64,000 bases of DNA from an uncultured Aquimarina sp. (GCA_947502885.1 CANNBP010000001.1:744001-808000); one strand, 5' to 3'; shown: positions 44,962 through 54,624, numbered from the stretch's first letter. Numbers and translations are program-made. Notes: a model not told the origin generated them from the sequence alone.

Positions 44962-45145
44962 CAAATAATACTTGTTCTGATTTGAATTTGTTTATAAAAA
45001 AGAAAAGTTCAGTACAACACTTGTACTAAGCCTAGTTGAATTATAGCTATAGTTAATTTTTATTTTGAAATATCGAGTAAAAAGATGTAGCTCTATTTGG
45101 TAAATTCAAGTAGGAAATGGTATAAATACTATAGATATGGTCTGA

Positions 45146-45709
45146 CTATGACTTTAGTCTACTTAACGTTTCTCTAGAAACACCTAAATACGCTGCTATC
45201 ATTTTTTTAGGAACACGTTGAAAGAGCTTTGGATATTGCTCTAAAAGTAAATCATATCGTTCTTTTGAAGAGTTTTTTAGTAAGGATAAGATTCTATTTT
45301 GAAGAGCTATTCTACCCAATTTACTTTTTTTTGCCCAAAATCGCTCCATTTTATGCATTTGCGCTGTTAACTTTTCTCGATTTGCAAAGGAGATATATAA
45401 TAGCTCACAATCCTCTATACAATCTATAAAAGTTTTGGATTCTGTTTGTTTAACAAATGATTCATAATCTGTTATCCACCAATTCTCCATCCCAAATTGA
45501 AGTATATGCTCTTTTCCATTATCATCTATAAAATAGCTTTTTAGACATCCTTTGACCACCCAATATTCTTTGTTTACTATTTCTCCTTCTTGAACAATAT
45601 ATTGATGTTTACGCTTCTTTACTTCTTCAAAATGACTCAATACAAAATCAAATTCTTCATCTGTTAGTGCAATTACTTCTTCTATATGTTGTCTTAAAGG
45701 ATGTTTCAT
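45146..45709 (-). CDS. Crp/Fnr family regulator with CRP-like recognition helix
   Basis: The 187-residue protein has an N-terminal cyclic-nucleotide-binding-like barrel (about 10-120, with QYIVQEGEIVNKEYWVVKG) and a C-terminal helix-turn-helix. The recognition helix reads SRETLSR and keeps Arg, Glu and Arg at the positions of R180, E181 and R185 in E. coli CRP (SRETVGR). There are no FNR-type N-terminal cysteines. It lies directly upstream of the operator at 44934-44961 and on the same strand as the tautomerase operon, which I infer it controls. Confidence 0.88.
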   Translation of the reverse strand: MKHPLRQHIEEVIALTDEEFDFVLSHFEEVKKRKHQYIVQEGEIVNKEYWVVKGCLKSYFIDDNGKEHILQFGMENWWITDYESFVKQTESKTFIDCIEDCELLYISFANREKLTAQMHKMERFWAKKSKLGRIALQNRILSLLKNSSKERYDLLLEQYPKLFQRVPKKMIAAYLGVSRETLSRLKS

Positions 45710-45777
45710 TTATATTCTCCACTAGTTTTTCTAGGTTTTTCTTTTAAAGTTTCTAGATCGAAATTACAACTCTCTTG

Positions 45778-45884
45778 AAAATTGATTTAAGTTAGTATAC
45801 CAAATGAGTATCCTTTACTTATTGTATTAACAAACGACTAATTTATTACAAAAACAAAGGATACCCACTTAAAAAATCAATTTT
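45778..45884. repeat. 107-bp imperfect palindrome (MITE-like)
   Basis: The terminal arms AAAATTGATTT (45778-45788 and inverted at 45874-45884) are perfect over 11 bp and are followed by AAGT on both sides. A second inner pair, GTATCCTTT/AAAGGATAC, is at 45808-45816 and 45856-45864. The whole spacer between the Crp/Fnr gene and the 89-aa gene is thus one inverted repeat. It may be a miniature transposable element or a large terminator. No obvious target-site duplication was seen. Confidence 0.5.
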
Positions 45885-45893
45885 ATTCTATAC

Positions 45894-46163
45894 TCATATT
45901 GCAATAGTACATGCAGTTTCATTGGGTAGATAATGTAGTTCGATACATACATATCCCATCCTGTTAATTAATAAATTCTCAATATATACACGGGCATCAT
46001 AGTCACATATGATTCTCAAAATATTATCATCATCGTCAAAATCAAAATTCCAAAAACCATTCCCAATTACCTTGTTTAATTCAGTTTTAAATTCGTTGGT
46101 AATACATTCATTTTTCACAGATGTTTTATATAAGAAAAAGAATCTTTTTGTTGTTTTGTTCAT
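45894..46163 (-). CDS. Small protein of unknown function (89 aa)
   Basis: This is a soluble 89-residue protein with an acidic stretch (FDFDDDDNI) followed by IICDYDARVYIENLLINRMGYVCIELHYLP. It has no signal peptide and no recognised family. Its ATG overlaps the stop of the preceding barrel gene (TAATG), so the two are translationally coupled. Confidence 0.7.
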   Translation of the reverse strand: MNKTTKRFFFLYKTSVKNECITNEFKTELNKVIGNGFWNFDFDDDDNILRIICDYDARVYIENLLINRMGYVCIELHYLPNETACTIAI

Positions 46164-47083
46164 TACTTTTTCTCTTTAAATCGATACTTAACACCTAGCG
46201 TGATATATGGTTTTAACTCAGAATTAAATTCATATATCGTATTGTCGTTAGCATCCCAAAGCTCATATTGATCATAAACCGAATACACCCCTTTAAGCAT
46301 CATTCCCCAATTATTAGATAACCAATAATTATATTCTACTCCAGCAGAAACTCTTGTAGACACAGCTCTTTTTACTTTATTTATAGTATCGCCACTACTG
46401 TAAAAAGGAACACTAATGTTTGCCGAAAAATCATTTAGGTCTCCTAAAATTCTTAAAGAGTGCTTATTTGTGAAATCATACTGTACATAAGTATTAGGCA
46501 TTCCCAAAACAAATGATAATTTATCATTAACTCTAGCCATTAAATTTACAACCGGGTTTATTCTTGTTTCACCTGCCAAAGTGAGATAACCTACACCAAA
46601 TGATACCGAAAAAAAGTTACTAGATTTACTTTTCTTAAACACCTTTTCTGCAAACAATATTCCATTTAAACGTAAATCATCAGCTTCTAAATTGCTTTTG
46701 AAATTTGACAAACTGTGAGGCATTGCCAAAGCATTAATAGTAAATTTTTCTGAAATTCGGTAACGCAAAAGAATACTCAGATTAAAGTTATAAAATGTTT
46801 CTATATGCTTAGAGAATTGAGAATTTTGATAATTAAAATGATGATAATCGGCACCTATTGTACTGTATAGCGTTACCTTGTTCGATCGTATTGGTGGAAG
46901 TCCTAATCTAACACTAGCGTATTTATAATCATACAATTCATCTTGTACCACTACAGGAGTGTAATTCATGTAGAAAACATTTCTATCCACAGAGAACACT
47001 TCTCCTTTAACCTGAGCACTAACGTTATAAAAAGTGAAAGTGAAAGAGAAAATGAATATTAATATTATACTGCTTTTATTCAT
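46163..47083 (-). CDS. Outer-membrane protein, DUF6268-like
   Basis: From the ATG at 47083 the protein has 306 residues, a signal peptide (SSIILIFIFSFTFTFYNVSAQ) and a barrel-like series of strands ending in YITLGVKYRFKEKK, with the terminal aromatic expected of outer-membrane proteins. I associate it tentatively with DUF6268. An upstream in-frame Met at 47140 would put 19 residues before the signal peptide and is less likely. It may be cotranscribed with the DUF2141 gene (105 bp upstream) and the 89-aa gene. Confidence 0.78.
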   Translation of the reverse strand: MNKSSIILIFIFSFTFTFYNVSAQVKGEVFSVDRNVFYMNYTPVVVQDELYDYKYASVRLGLPPIRSNKVTLYSTIGADYHHFNYQNSQFSKHIETFYNFNLSILLRYRISEKFTINALAMPHSLSNFKSNLEADDLRLNGILFAEKVFKKSKSSNFFSVSFGVGYLTLAGETRINPVVNLMARVNDKLSFVLGMPNTYVQYDFTNKHSLRILGDLNDFSANISVPFYSSGDTINKVKRAVSTRVSAGVEYNYWLSNNWGMMLKGVYSVYDQYELWDANDNTIYEFNSELKPYITLGVKYRFKEKK

Positions 47084-47187
47084 AATTATAGTTTTATTCT
47101 TAAAACAAAGACTCATCAATTTTGCTACAAACATCTTCATGGTTGTAAATGGGTCATTCTATTATTTTATAAATGATATAAGTTTAT

Positions 47188-47613
47188 CTATCTAAGTTCT
47201 ATTTCTAAAGTTTCATGACTCGTTTTTAACTGAAACTTTGCATCATCAAACACAGGCATAAAATCAACGTTCGGATTATTGGAAACTCCGGTTTTTTCTT
47301 TAGGTATTCCAAAAAAGTTTGTATCTAATTTTCCATTAGAATTTTCATCATGATATACAGAAATAGCATACTCTCCATGTGGTAAGTTTGTAATTTGAAA
47401 TTCATTCTTTCCATTCTGTAAATCAAAATGGAGTTTCTTAAAAGCAAATTCGTCTTTATTCGGAAAACCGTTACTTTTACAATAAACACCAACTTCTAAA
47501 TAACCTTTATGGTTATTCAAGTTTTTTATTTTAATTGTAACATTTCCACTATCATTAGCAGAGATAAGGTGTACTAGTATGCCAAGGGCAAGAATTACAT
47601 TTTTTAGAATCAT
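47188..47613 (-). CDS. DUF2141 family secreted protein
   Basis: The 141-residue protein has an N-terminal signal (LKNVILALGILVHLISA) and the DUF2141 pattern: GNVTIKIKNLNNHKGYLEVGVY, YAISVYHDENSNGKLDTNFFGIPKEKTGVSNNP. The conserved HDENSNGKLD segment resembles a metal-binding loop. The family is common in proteobacteria and Bacteroidota and is of unknown function. It follows a Crp/Fnr gene on the same strand. Confidence 0.88.
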   Translation of the reverse strand: MILKNVILALGILVHLISANDSGNVTIKIKNLNNHKGYLEVGVYCKSNGFPNKDEFAFKKLHFDLQNGKNEFQITNLPHGEYAISVYHDENSNGKLDTNFFGIPKEKTGVSNNPNVDFMPVFDDAKFQLKTSHETLEIELR

Positions 47614-47684
47614 AATTTTATGTTTTTATTCAACACAAAATTAGTTGGAAAGGAAATCGGTAAAATTGCCAAATGACAATAAAT

Positions 47685-48248
47685 CTAGAGGATCTCTTTT
47701 CTAATTCTACTTAGAGAAGATGGGGTGATCCCTAGAAACAAAGAAAGGTCCTTAAGTGGTACCCTGTTTATAAGATCTGAACGCTTTTGAAGCATTAAAT
47801 ATCGTTCTTTGGCATTAAGTGATTGAAAGTCATGAATAGCATGTAATACACTTGTAAAAGCATTTTCCCAAACTAATCTCCCAAACCTTTCCCAAATAGG
47901 AAATCGATTGTACATTTCTTCCATCTTTTGATGGGTAATCGTATAGACAACAGTATCTTCTAAGGTTTTTATATATGACTCTGTTCTTCCTCTAGATTTC
48001 ACTTTAAGAATATCTGTAATAAACTCATTCTCAAAAGCAAAATATCTAATGGCTCGAATATCATTTTTCATATCATAAATTATAAAACCTCCTGATGCGA
48101 TGAAGTAATAATGAGATACTAATTGTCCTTTTTTAAGAACAAATTTATTTTTAGGAATTACTTTTTTTTCAAAACAAGAAAGAATAGTACTTAATTCTTT
48201 TTCTTCAATATTTATAATATTCTGAATATAATCTGATATACTATTCAC
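47685..48248 (-). CDS. Crp/Fnr family regulator, second copy
   Basis: The 187-residue regulator has the cNMP-binding-like barrel (LKKGQLVSHYYFIASGG) and a C-terminal helix-turn-helix. The recognition helix reads TPSSLSRIRKE and lacks the RE pair of the CRP type, so it should bind another site than the neighbouring Crp/Fnr protein. It shares length and layout with that protein but is clearly diverged. Downstream DUF2141 and barrel genes are its likely local targets. Confidence 0.87.
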   Translation of the reverse strand: MNSISDYIQNIINIEEKELSTILSCFEKKVIPKNKFVLKKGQLVSHYYFIASGGFIIYDMKNDIRAIRYFAFENEFITDILKVKSRGRTESYIKTLEDTVVYTITHQKMEEMYNRFPIWERFGRLVWENAFTSVLHAIHDFQSLNAKERYLMLQKRSDLINRVPLKDLSLFLGITPSSLSRIRKEIL

Positions 48249-48273
48249 TCTTTTTAATGTTTTTCAGTAATTC

Positions 48274-48338
48274 TAAAAAACAAAATAGAGTAGAGTTTAA
48301 TGATTTTTATAGTATCATCAGTTAAAATTCTACTCTAT
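48274..48338 (-). terminator. Terminator after the DUF4476 gene
   Basis: Perfect 10-bp arms (48285-48294 and 48329-48338) with a partly paired interior. On the minus strand the hairpin is followed by TTTTGTTTTTT. It lies just after the stop at 48368 and before the Crp/Fnr gene. Confidence 0.7.
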
Positions 48339-48367
48339 CTTATTTCTCTATGGTTTTACAAAGAAAT

Positions 48368-49507
48368 CTATTGTTGCCCCAGAAACTCTTCTAATGCTTC
48401 TTTATTCTTATTGTAAGATAATTTCCCAACAGCTAAGTGATATTTATGTTTATCAGATGTAAACTGATATGCCATTTTTGCAAACTCTAACCTAGGGCTA
48501 TCCAAATTAAATTGTCCCATAAGTTCAACAACTTGAGCGGTATTTAAACATCCTTTTACCAATAAATATTCATTCGCCATAGGAATTGGTTTTCCTCCGC
48601 TATTTACTTCTAACTTCAAATCATTCTTTAATTCAGAAAACTCATTATAAGACAATGCGCAAGGTTCTTTTTCTGATTTTGGATTAGTCGAGGTATCTTT
48701 ATCCTTTTTAGGCTTATCTGTTTTTTCAGTTTTTTCTTTATTTTTCTTATTTTCCTTGTAAGCAGAACTCTTTATTTTGATTGTTTCTATCTTAACATCT
48801 ACTAGATTAAGCACTTGCAAAACCCCGGTCCAATCTATAGTATATTTAGAATCTTCTGGAGTAATATTAATTGCAAAAGTGTAAGATTTACCACTAAAAA
48901 CAACATCGCCTTTTTTAACAATATCGGCCTTCCCTCCTGCTATAGCTATTTTTTTAAGATCAATTTTACCTAATCTTTTGTTTCCTCCATTATACGTACA
49001 TTTTATCTCTGCAAAAACTCGATCACTATAAACATTGTATTCCATAACTTTAATACTAAAGTCTCCTATGGTTTGAGTTGCGCCAGATGCTAAAACTAGT
49101 TTATCTGCTGTAAGTGGTGTACCATTGCCTGTAGCATACTTTACACCATATAGTGTTAAATCTAATTGATCGGCATAAGCTTTTATAGGAGCTTTAATTC
49201 TAAAATCATTATAAATTGTTTTCTTTTCACCTGATTTTAAAACATATTGTTTTGAAAGAGTTTGCATTTCTCCTTCACCCTGAACCAAACTCGTTTTGGA
49301 TCTATCGATTACCAAAACTCCATCTCCAATATTTTCTGCTTTATAATTAATAAAGTATTTGGAAGAAGTTGACTTTACTTTTTCAAAAGTAATTATTGTT
49401 TGATCGGTTCGAATAGCTTTGGGCACATAATACGTTACTTCTTGAGCAAACATATTATTTACTATAAACCAAATAGAAATTGTAATAAGTAGGTATTTTT
49501 TAAACAT
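48368..49507 (-). CDS. Secreted protein with C-terminal DUF4476
   Basis: The 379-residue protein has a signal peptide (LLITISIWFIVNNMFAQ), a beta-rich N-terminal region (20-245) and a Lys/Glu-rich low-complexity linker (about 255-283). The C-terminal DUF4476 domain spans about 285-375 (FSELKNDLKLEVNSG, KGCLNTAQVVELMGQFNLDSPRLEFAKMAYQ). DUF4476 is common in Bacteroidota and has no known activity. It lies downstream of the DUF1223 gene on the same strand, 168 bp apart. Confidence 0.85.
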   Translation of the reverse strand: MFKKYLLITISIWFIVNNMFAQEVTYYVPKAIRTDQTIITFEKVKSTSSKYFINYKAENIGDGVLVIDRSKTSLVQGEGEMQTLSKQYVLKSGEKKTIYNDFRIKAPIKAYADQLDLTLYGVKYATGNGTPLTADKLVLASGATQTIGDFSIKVMEYNVYSDRVFAEIKCTYNGGNKRLGKIDLKKIAIAGGKADIVKKGDVVFSGKSYTFAINITPEDSKYTIDWTGVLQVLNLVDVKIETIKIKSSAYKENKKNKEKTEKTDKPKKDKDTSTNPKSEKEPCALSYNEFSELKNDLKLEVNSGGKPIPMANEYLLVKGCLNTAQVVELMGQFNLDSPRLEFAKMAYQFTSDKHKYHLAVGKLSYNKNKEALEEFLGQQ

Positions 49508-49675
49508 ATAATTTTATTTAGGAATAGGGACAAATTTATTAAAATTTAACCAAACCCAATAAAAATATAACAAATTAACTTTCAGTCAATTAAAAACACA
49601 ATTAATTTCTATAATACTTATAATTTCTGTATTTTTTTTCTAAATTATCTACCATTAAATATACTACGTTTCTTC

Positions 49676-50395
49676 TTAAATCTTAATACTTATTGCTCCG
49701 GTAGTTTTTAGCTTATCATCTTGAGTATAAGCTATCACAGAGAGTTCATCTTTTTCTAGCACCCAATTGGGTATTTGTAAGGTTACCTTACCCGAACCTT
49801 CAGATTTAAGTAAGCGCGTTGCAACTATATTTGTATTTGTAAGTGTTCTGCTTCTATTCTCTCCTCTCTGTACTTTTGTTATGCGTTCTGCAACAACCAA
49901 AACTAATGTAAGCTGCTTAAAATCCTTACCCTCAACATTATAATCTAGAGAAATCTCTGATGCTTTTTTTTCTATATTATCTAAAGAAATAGTGGTCAGA
50001 CTTTTTGTTTTTTTATATTCATCTATTGCCTGTATAGCCTTACCCCGGTTGGATCCTGTAAAATGTATGTCTCCATTTACAACTAGCTGTGGGGTATATA
50101 TAGAACGACTATTAAATTGTTGTGCATAATCTCGTTGGTAATCACTATAGGTCGATGAGCTAAAAGGATCTTTCCATCCCAATCTATTCCAATAATCTAC
50201 ATGATAAGATAACACGAATACATTCTTATCTTTATGCTCTGTCTTAATCTCATCAAGTAGTTCATCTGCTGCAGGGCAACTACTACATCCTTGTGAAGTG
50301 AACAACTCTAATACAATTGCCGATTCATTATTATTTTGCGCATGTACAAATGCAGAAAAAAATATTACTATTAGTAGTATAGGCTTCTTTATCAT
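49676..50395 (-). CDS. DUF1223 thioredoxin-like secreted protein
   Basis: The 239-residue protein starts with a signal peptide (ILLIVIFFSAFVHAQ) and has the DUF1223 layout with a CSSC redox motif in LELFTSQGCSSCPAADELL. WKDPFSSSTYSDYQRDYAQQF and TPQLVVNGDIHFTGSNR follow. It is likely a periplasmic thiol-disulfide protein. It is divergent from the DUF4159 gene 44 bp away, so they share a short regulatory region. Confidence 0.9.
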   Translation of the reverse strand: MIKKPILLIVIFFSAFVHAQNNNESAIVLELFTSQGCSSCPAADELLDEIKTEHKDKNVFVLSYHVDYWNRLGWKDPFSSSTYSDYQRDYAQQFNSRSIYTPQLVVNGDIHFTGSNRGKAIQAIDEYKKTKSLTTISLDNIEKKASEISLDYNVEGKDFKQLTLVLVVAERITKVQRGENRSRTLTNTNIVATRLLKSEGSGKVTLQIPNWVLEKDELSVIAYTQDDKLKTTGAISIKI

Positions 50396-50439
50396 CTCTA
50401 TAATTTTAGTACTTTTAGACTTTATTTTAGACGATCATA

Positions 50440-51084
50440 ATGAATAAACTTACTGGTTTTCTCTTTATTTTTTTTATAGTATCCTCTGTTTATAGTCAAG
50501 ACATTGCAGTTTTGCATTACAAGGGCGGTGGTGATTGGTATAGCAATCCTACAGCTTTACCTAATCTTATTGCTTTTTGTAATCAAAATATTCAAACAGC
50601 TATTAGTCCGAAGCCAAAAACAGTACAACCCGAAAGTGTTGACATATTTCAATACCCTTATATTCATATGACAGGTCATGGCAATGTATTTTTTTCAGAT
50701 ACAGATGCCGAAAACCTAAGGAATTATATGCTTAGTGGTGGTTTCTTACATATCGACGATAATTATGGTATGGAGCCCTATCTTAAAAAAGAATTGATCA
50801 AGGTTTTTCCCGATAAAGAACTTGTAGAACTACCTAACTCTCATCCAATATTTTCATCTAAGTATAATTTTCCTAAAGGACTACCAAAAATACATGAGCA
50901 TGATGGTAAACGATCTCAAGCATTAGGTATTATACACGAAAATAGATTGGTATTACTTTTTACTTTTGAAAGTGATTTGGGAGATGGCTGGGAAAATTCT
51001 GAAGTGCATAATGATCCACAAGATGTACGTATCAAAGCACTACAAATGGGAGCGAATATTATTAAATACGCGTTTGAGAATTAA
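50440..51084 (+). CDS. DUF4159 domain protein
   Basis: The 214-residue protein has a signal peptide (GFLFIFFIVSSVYSQ) and a DUF4159 domain: VLHYKGGGDWYSNPTALPNL, YIHMTGHGNVFFS, GGFLHIDDNYGM and HPIFSSKYNFPKGLPKIHEHDG. DUF4159 has a glutamine-amidotransferase-like fold that lacks the usual catalytic Cys, often beside MoxR/VWA systems. None is in this window. The stop overlaps the TrmH start (TAATG), so the two are coupled. Confidence 0.9.
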   Translation: MNKLTGFLFIFFIVSSVYSQDIAVLHYKGGGDWYSNPTALPNLIAFCNQNIQTAISPKPKTVQPESVDIFQYPYIHMTGHGNVFFSDTDAENLRNYMLSGGFLHIDDNYGMEPYLKKELIKVFPDKELVELPNSHPIFSSKYNFPKGLPKIHEHDGKRSQALGIIHENRLVLLFTFESDLGDGWENSEVHNDPQDVRIKALQMGANIIKYAFEN

Positions 51085-51605
51085 TGTCTGAACAATTACA
51101 CCATACGACAACACAATTTGTAAAAAATAAGTTTCCAATAACTCTAATTTGTGATCGAGTAAATTCTCCTGCCAATATTGGCAGTTTGTTTCGTATTGCA
51201 GATAGTTTTGGGATAGAACAAATTTATTTTTGTGGAGAAGGTATCGAAATTATTAGTAAGCGAATGCAACGTACGGCGAGAGCTACACATCAAATTGTAC
51301 CTTATTATCAAAAAGAAAACCTTATCGATACTATAGATTCTTTAAAAAATAAAGGATACACTCTACTTGCCTTAGAAATTACAAGTACCAGTATCCCTGT
51401 CGAAAAATATAAACCTACTACAGATCAGAAAATAGCTCTTATTATTGGTGAGGAAAATTTTGGGGTATCAACAGATGCTTTAAAAAAAGTACAACAAAGT
51501 GTGCATATCAATATGTACGGAAACAATAGTAGTATGAATGTGGCCACTGCTACAGCAATAGCTTTATATGAAATCACAAAACAATTAAGTGTTCACCTTA
51601 AATAG
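51084..51605 (+). CDS. TrmH/SpoU family RNA 2'-O-methyltransferase
   Basis: The 173-residue SPOUT methyltransferase has the three knot motifs: DRVNSPANIGSLFRIADSFG, LIIGEENFGVS, and INMYGNNSSMNVATATAIALYE. It methylates a ribose in tRNA or rRNA. There is no N-terminal extension, so the exact target cannot be read. Its ATG overlaps the stop of the DUF4159 gene. Confidence 0.92.
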   Translation: MSEQLHHTTTQFVKNKFPITLICDRVNSPANIGSLFRIADSFGIEQIYFCGEGIEIISKRMQRTARATHQIVPYYQKENLIDTIDSLKNKGYTLLALEITSTSIPVEKYKPTTDQKIALIIGEENFGVSTDALKKVQQSVHINMYGNNSSMNVATATAIALYEITKQLSVHLK

Positions 51606-51753
51606 AGGATATAAATATCTAATTAGCTAACTTAAAGGCTTTATCTTACTATATTTTAAGAGACCATAGATAGAAGAGTAACTTTTATTCTACATTTCTT
51701 TGGTTTTGAGACAATGAAACTTTGTAACTTTAAGCTTTTGAAATTTAAAAAAC

Positions 51754-52842
51754 ATGAATTCTAAGACAATTGCATATGGTATACTTAGAGCAATCGCTAT
51801 TATTTCTGGTGTTCTAGGATTACTATGGTTTTTATACAAAATACAATCTATCCTTATTTATATAGCTTTTGCTGCGGTAATTTCACTTATGGGGAGACCG
51901 CTTGTTTTATTTCTTAAAAAAAAGCTGAAGTTTAAAAATACACTGGCTGTAGTTGTTACACTCATCATTACCCTTGCCACATTTTCAAGTATTTTTATGT
52001 TGTTTGTACCCATTATAAGCGAGCAAGGGCAATTACTTGGTGAAATTGATATTAATAAAGTAGGTGATGATTTTGATAGACTTAATCAAGAAGTGAGCAA
52101 TTATTTTAATGTAGAAAAGCTAAACTTAGTCGAGTTAGTTAAACAGAGTGATCTTATGCAGTTTTTGGATCTAAAAATAATACCTGATCTAATTAACTCA
52201 TTTTTGAGCGGTTTTGGAGCTGTTCTAATTGGTGCTTTTTCTGTACTATTTATTTCCTTCTTTTTGTTAAAAGACAGTCTTCTACTTGAAAACAGTTTAC
52301 TTGTATTTGCCAAAAAGGAAGATGAGAATAAGTTTATGAGAGCTTTCTCTAAAATCAAAGATCTATTATCAAGATATTTTGTTGGCTTACTATTACAGGT
52401 ATTTATATTATTTGTCCTCTATACCATCCTTTTATTAATATTTGGTGTTCATAATGCCATTGCAGTTGCTTTGATCGCTGCTATTTTTAATCTCATACCC
52501 TATGTAGGGCCATTAATTGGAGGTATTCTAGTTGTTATCTTAGCGACGACAAGTAATCTAGGTTTCGATTTTCAGACCATAATTTTACCAAAACTATCTT
52601 ATATCCTGATTGGATATCTCGTTATACAGTTAATTGATAATTTCTTAAACCAGCCTTTAATTTTCGGGAATAGTGTAAAATCTCATCCTTTAGAAATATT
52701 TTTGGCTATACTCATCTTTGGGTCTTTATTTGGTATAGGTGGCCTTATTGTAGCTGTACCGTTTTATACAGCAATAAAGGTAATTGCCAAAGAATTTTTA
52801 TCAGAGTATAAAATTGTAAAAACATTAACCAAGGATCTATAA
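51754..52842 (+). CDS. AI-2E family transporter (PerM/YdiK-like)
   Basis: The 362-residue membrane protein has about eight hydrophobic segments and the AI-2E family features LIPYVGPLIGGILVV and GNSVKSHPLEIFLAILIFG near the C-terminus. The N-terminal cluster of helices and a soluble loop (about 90-150) are typical. Members are proposed to move small signalling or metabolic compounds; the substrate here is unknown. Confidence 0.9.
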   Translation: MNSKTIAYGILRAIAIISGVLGLLWFLYKIQSILIYIAFAAVISLMGRPLVLFLKKKLKFKNTLAVVVTLIITLATFSSIFMLFVPIISEQGQLLGEIDINKVGDDFDRLNQEVSNYFNVEKLNLVELVKQSDLMQFLDLKIIPDLINSFLSGFGAVLIGAFSVLFISFFLLKDSLLLENSLLVFAKKEDENKFMRAFSKIKDLLSRYFVGLLLQVFILFVLYTILLLIFGVHNAIAVALIAAIFNLIPYVGPLIGGILVVILATTSNLGFDFQTIILPKLSYILIGYLVIQLIDNFLNQPLIFGNSVKSHPLEIFLAILIFGSLFGIGGLIVAVPFYTAIKVIAKEFLSEYKIVKTLTKDL

Positions 52843-52929
52843 TCTTTTTTTAAACTTTAAGATTGAATTGAAGGTATCTAAACATTAGAATCTTTGATTC
52901 TTTTACATCTTCATACCTATTAAACTTTG

Positions 52930-52937
52930 TAACTTTG
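52930..52937 (+). promoter_or_regulatory. Candidate -7 element before the THUMP-like methyltransferase
   Basis: TAACTTTG matches TAnnTTTG, 22 bp before the GTG start at 52960. No TTG is found 17-23 nt upstream. The same TGTAACTTTG string occurs before the LysR gene. Confidence 0.35.
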
Positions 52938-52959
52938 GTACGTTAAAACAGAATGTATT

Positions 52960-54147
52960 GTGAATGATCTAATTTTAGACAAAGAAGTTCAAAAATATAT
53001 TATCGAGCAATCAAATAGTACCATAGATTTAAGTACTCTTATTTTGGCAGGAAGTCCTTTTAAGGGGATTAAAGTACAAGAGCTTGCACAACAGATACAA
53101 GGAAGGCGAAAAGCAAAAACAAAGCTTCCGACATGGTATGCAACAGATCACATTTTTTATCCCCCTACTCTTAATTTAGAACAAACTTCTTCAGAAAAAA
53201 CTGCTTTATATAAAAGTAAATTAATTGCAGGAGATTCTTTAATTGATTTAACAGGAGGGTTTGGTATTGATGATTATTATTTTTCAAAACAGGTTAAAAA
53301 AGTAATTCATTGTGAGCTTAATATCGAATTAAGTAGGATAACTGCCTATAACACCAAAATACTCAAGCAAAACAACATAGAAACGGTTTCTGGAGATAGC
53401 TTAGAAACTTTAAAAAATTTAACCAACGTAGATTGGATTTACGCCGACCCATCTAGACGACATGATAGCAAAGGAAAAGTTTTTTTTCTTGAGGACTGTT
53501 TACCCAATATTCCAGATCACTTAGGATTACTTTTTAGTAAAAGTGATCAGGTCTTACTAAAGACATCTCCACTACTAGATCTGCATATTGGCATAAAAGC
53601 ATTAAGTCATGTTAAAGACATACATATTGTAGCCGTGGATAACGATGTCAAAGAATTGGTTTGGGTTCTTGATCAGAACTATTCTGGAGATATTAAAATT
53701 ACAACAGTTAACATTGGTAAAACTGGAAATCAAGAATTTTCTTTTTTACCAAAAAATGAAGCAGAACAGTTAGTAAACATGTCTTTACCACAAAAATATT
53801 TATATGAACCTAATGCTGCTATTTTAAAAAGCGGTGGATTTTTAAGCATTGCTAGTGCTTTTGATCTTAATAAACTTCATGTAAATTCTCACTTATACAC
53901 TTCAAATAAATTGGTAGATTTTCCAGGAAGAAAATTCGAAATAATCTCTAGTCATCCATATCAAAAAAAGGAACTTTCAAAATTAGGAATTACCAAAGCA
54001 AACATTACTACCCGAAATTTCTCTGACAGTGTTTCTAACATTCGAAAAAAGTTCAAAATTAAAGATGGAGGGGATCAATACCTTTTCTTTACAACTGATC
54101 TTAACGGAAAAAAGAAAGTGCTTTTATGTAAAAAATGTACGTTATAA
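52960..54147 (+). CDS. Class I SAM-dependent methyltransferase with THUMP-like domain
   Basis: The 395-residue protein has a helical N-terminus (AQQIQGRRKAKTKLPTWYAT), a Rossmann-type SAM domain (LIDLTGGFGIDDYYFSKQV at about 97-115, then WIYADPSRRH as motif IV) and a C-terminal ferredoxin-like and THUMP-like tail. I recognise it as the PG_1098-like family of Bacteroidota. The DPSRR motif resembles the DPPY/NPPY motifs of N-methyltransferases; an RNA substrate is inferred. It starts at GTG. The stop is 3 bp from that of the convergent gene. Confidence 0.87.
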   Translation: MNDLILDKEVQKYIIEQSNSTIDLSTLILAGSPFKGIKVQELAQQIQGRRKAKTKLPTWYATDHIFYPPTLNLEQTSSEKTALYKSKLIAGDSLIDLTGGFGIDDYYFSKQVKKVIHCELNIELSRITAYNTKILKQNNIETVSGDSLETLKNLTNVDWIYADPSRRHDSKGKVFFLEDCLPNIPDHLGLLFSKSDQVLLKTSPLLDLHIGIKALSHVKDIHIVAVDNDVKELVWVLDQNYSGDIKITTVNIGKTGNQEFSFLPKNEAEQLVNMSLPQKYLYEPNAAILKSGGFLSIASAFDLNKLHVNSHLYTSNKLVDFPGRKFEIISSHPYQKKELSKLGITKANITTRNFSDSVSNIRKKFKIKDGGDQYLFFTTDLNGKKKVLLCKKCTL

Positions 54148-54150
54148 AAA

Positions 54151-54624
54151 TTATTTAGTTTCCAACGAATTAGAATGATCCATAAACCCTTGTACATACT
54201 CTTGTAGTTCTTTGTCTACCACAGTATCAATCGTATTTATAATTACGCTTTTATCTTCTTTTATATTTTTATAATACCCTGCTATTTTTGGAGCATTTGA
54301 TTGTATACTTAATCGTATCATTCGCAGCTCAATATTTGTAGGTTCTAATACTATTGCTTCATCAATCATTTTTTTTGCCTTATTAAAGTGCGATAATTTC
54401 TTGAAGGGATTCCAGGCAAAAGAAGCTTTTAGCGCCAATGCCGCGCCATGATACCCTTTATAGATAGCTCCTTCATTATTCAGAGCCTTTTTTGTTAACT
54501 CATAAAATCGTTCTGCATTCTCTTCTGATTGATTACATATTTTATAAGAATCTCTTATATCTTCAATAGGAATGATCGTAGTGTTAGTAAAAAATAGTGT
54601 AATTAAAATACAAATAACCTTCAT
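54151..54624 (-). CDS. Conserved secreted protein of unknown function (157 aa)
   Basis: A signal-like start (VICILITLFFTNTTII) is followed by a helical protein. Two helix pairs (EENAERFYELTKKALNNEG and LSHFNKAKKMIDEAIVLEPTN) look like a TPR-type repeat. I know homologues in Bacteroidota without assigned function. It lies 12 bp downstream of the 540-aa gene and is likely cotranscribed with it. Confidence 0.75.
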   Translation of the reverse strand: MKVICILITLFFTNTTIIPIEDIRDSYKICNQSEENAERFYELTKKALNNEGAIYKGYHGAALALKASFAWNPFKKLSHFNKAKKMIDEAIVLEPTNIELRMIRLSIQSNAPKIAGYYKNIKEDKSVIINTIDTVVDKELQEYVQGFMDHSNSLETK

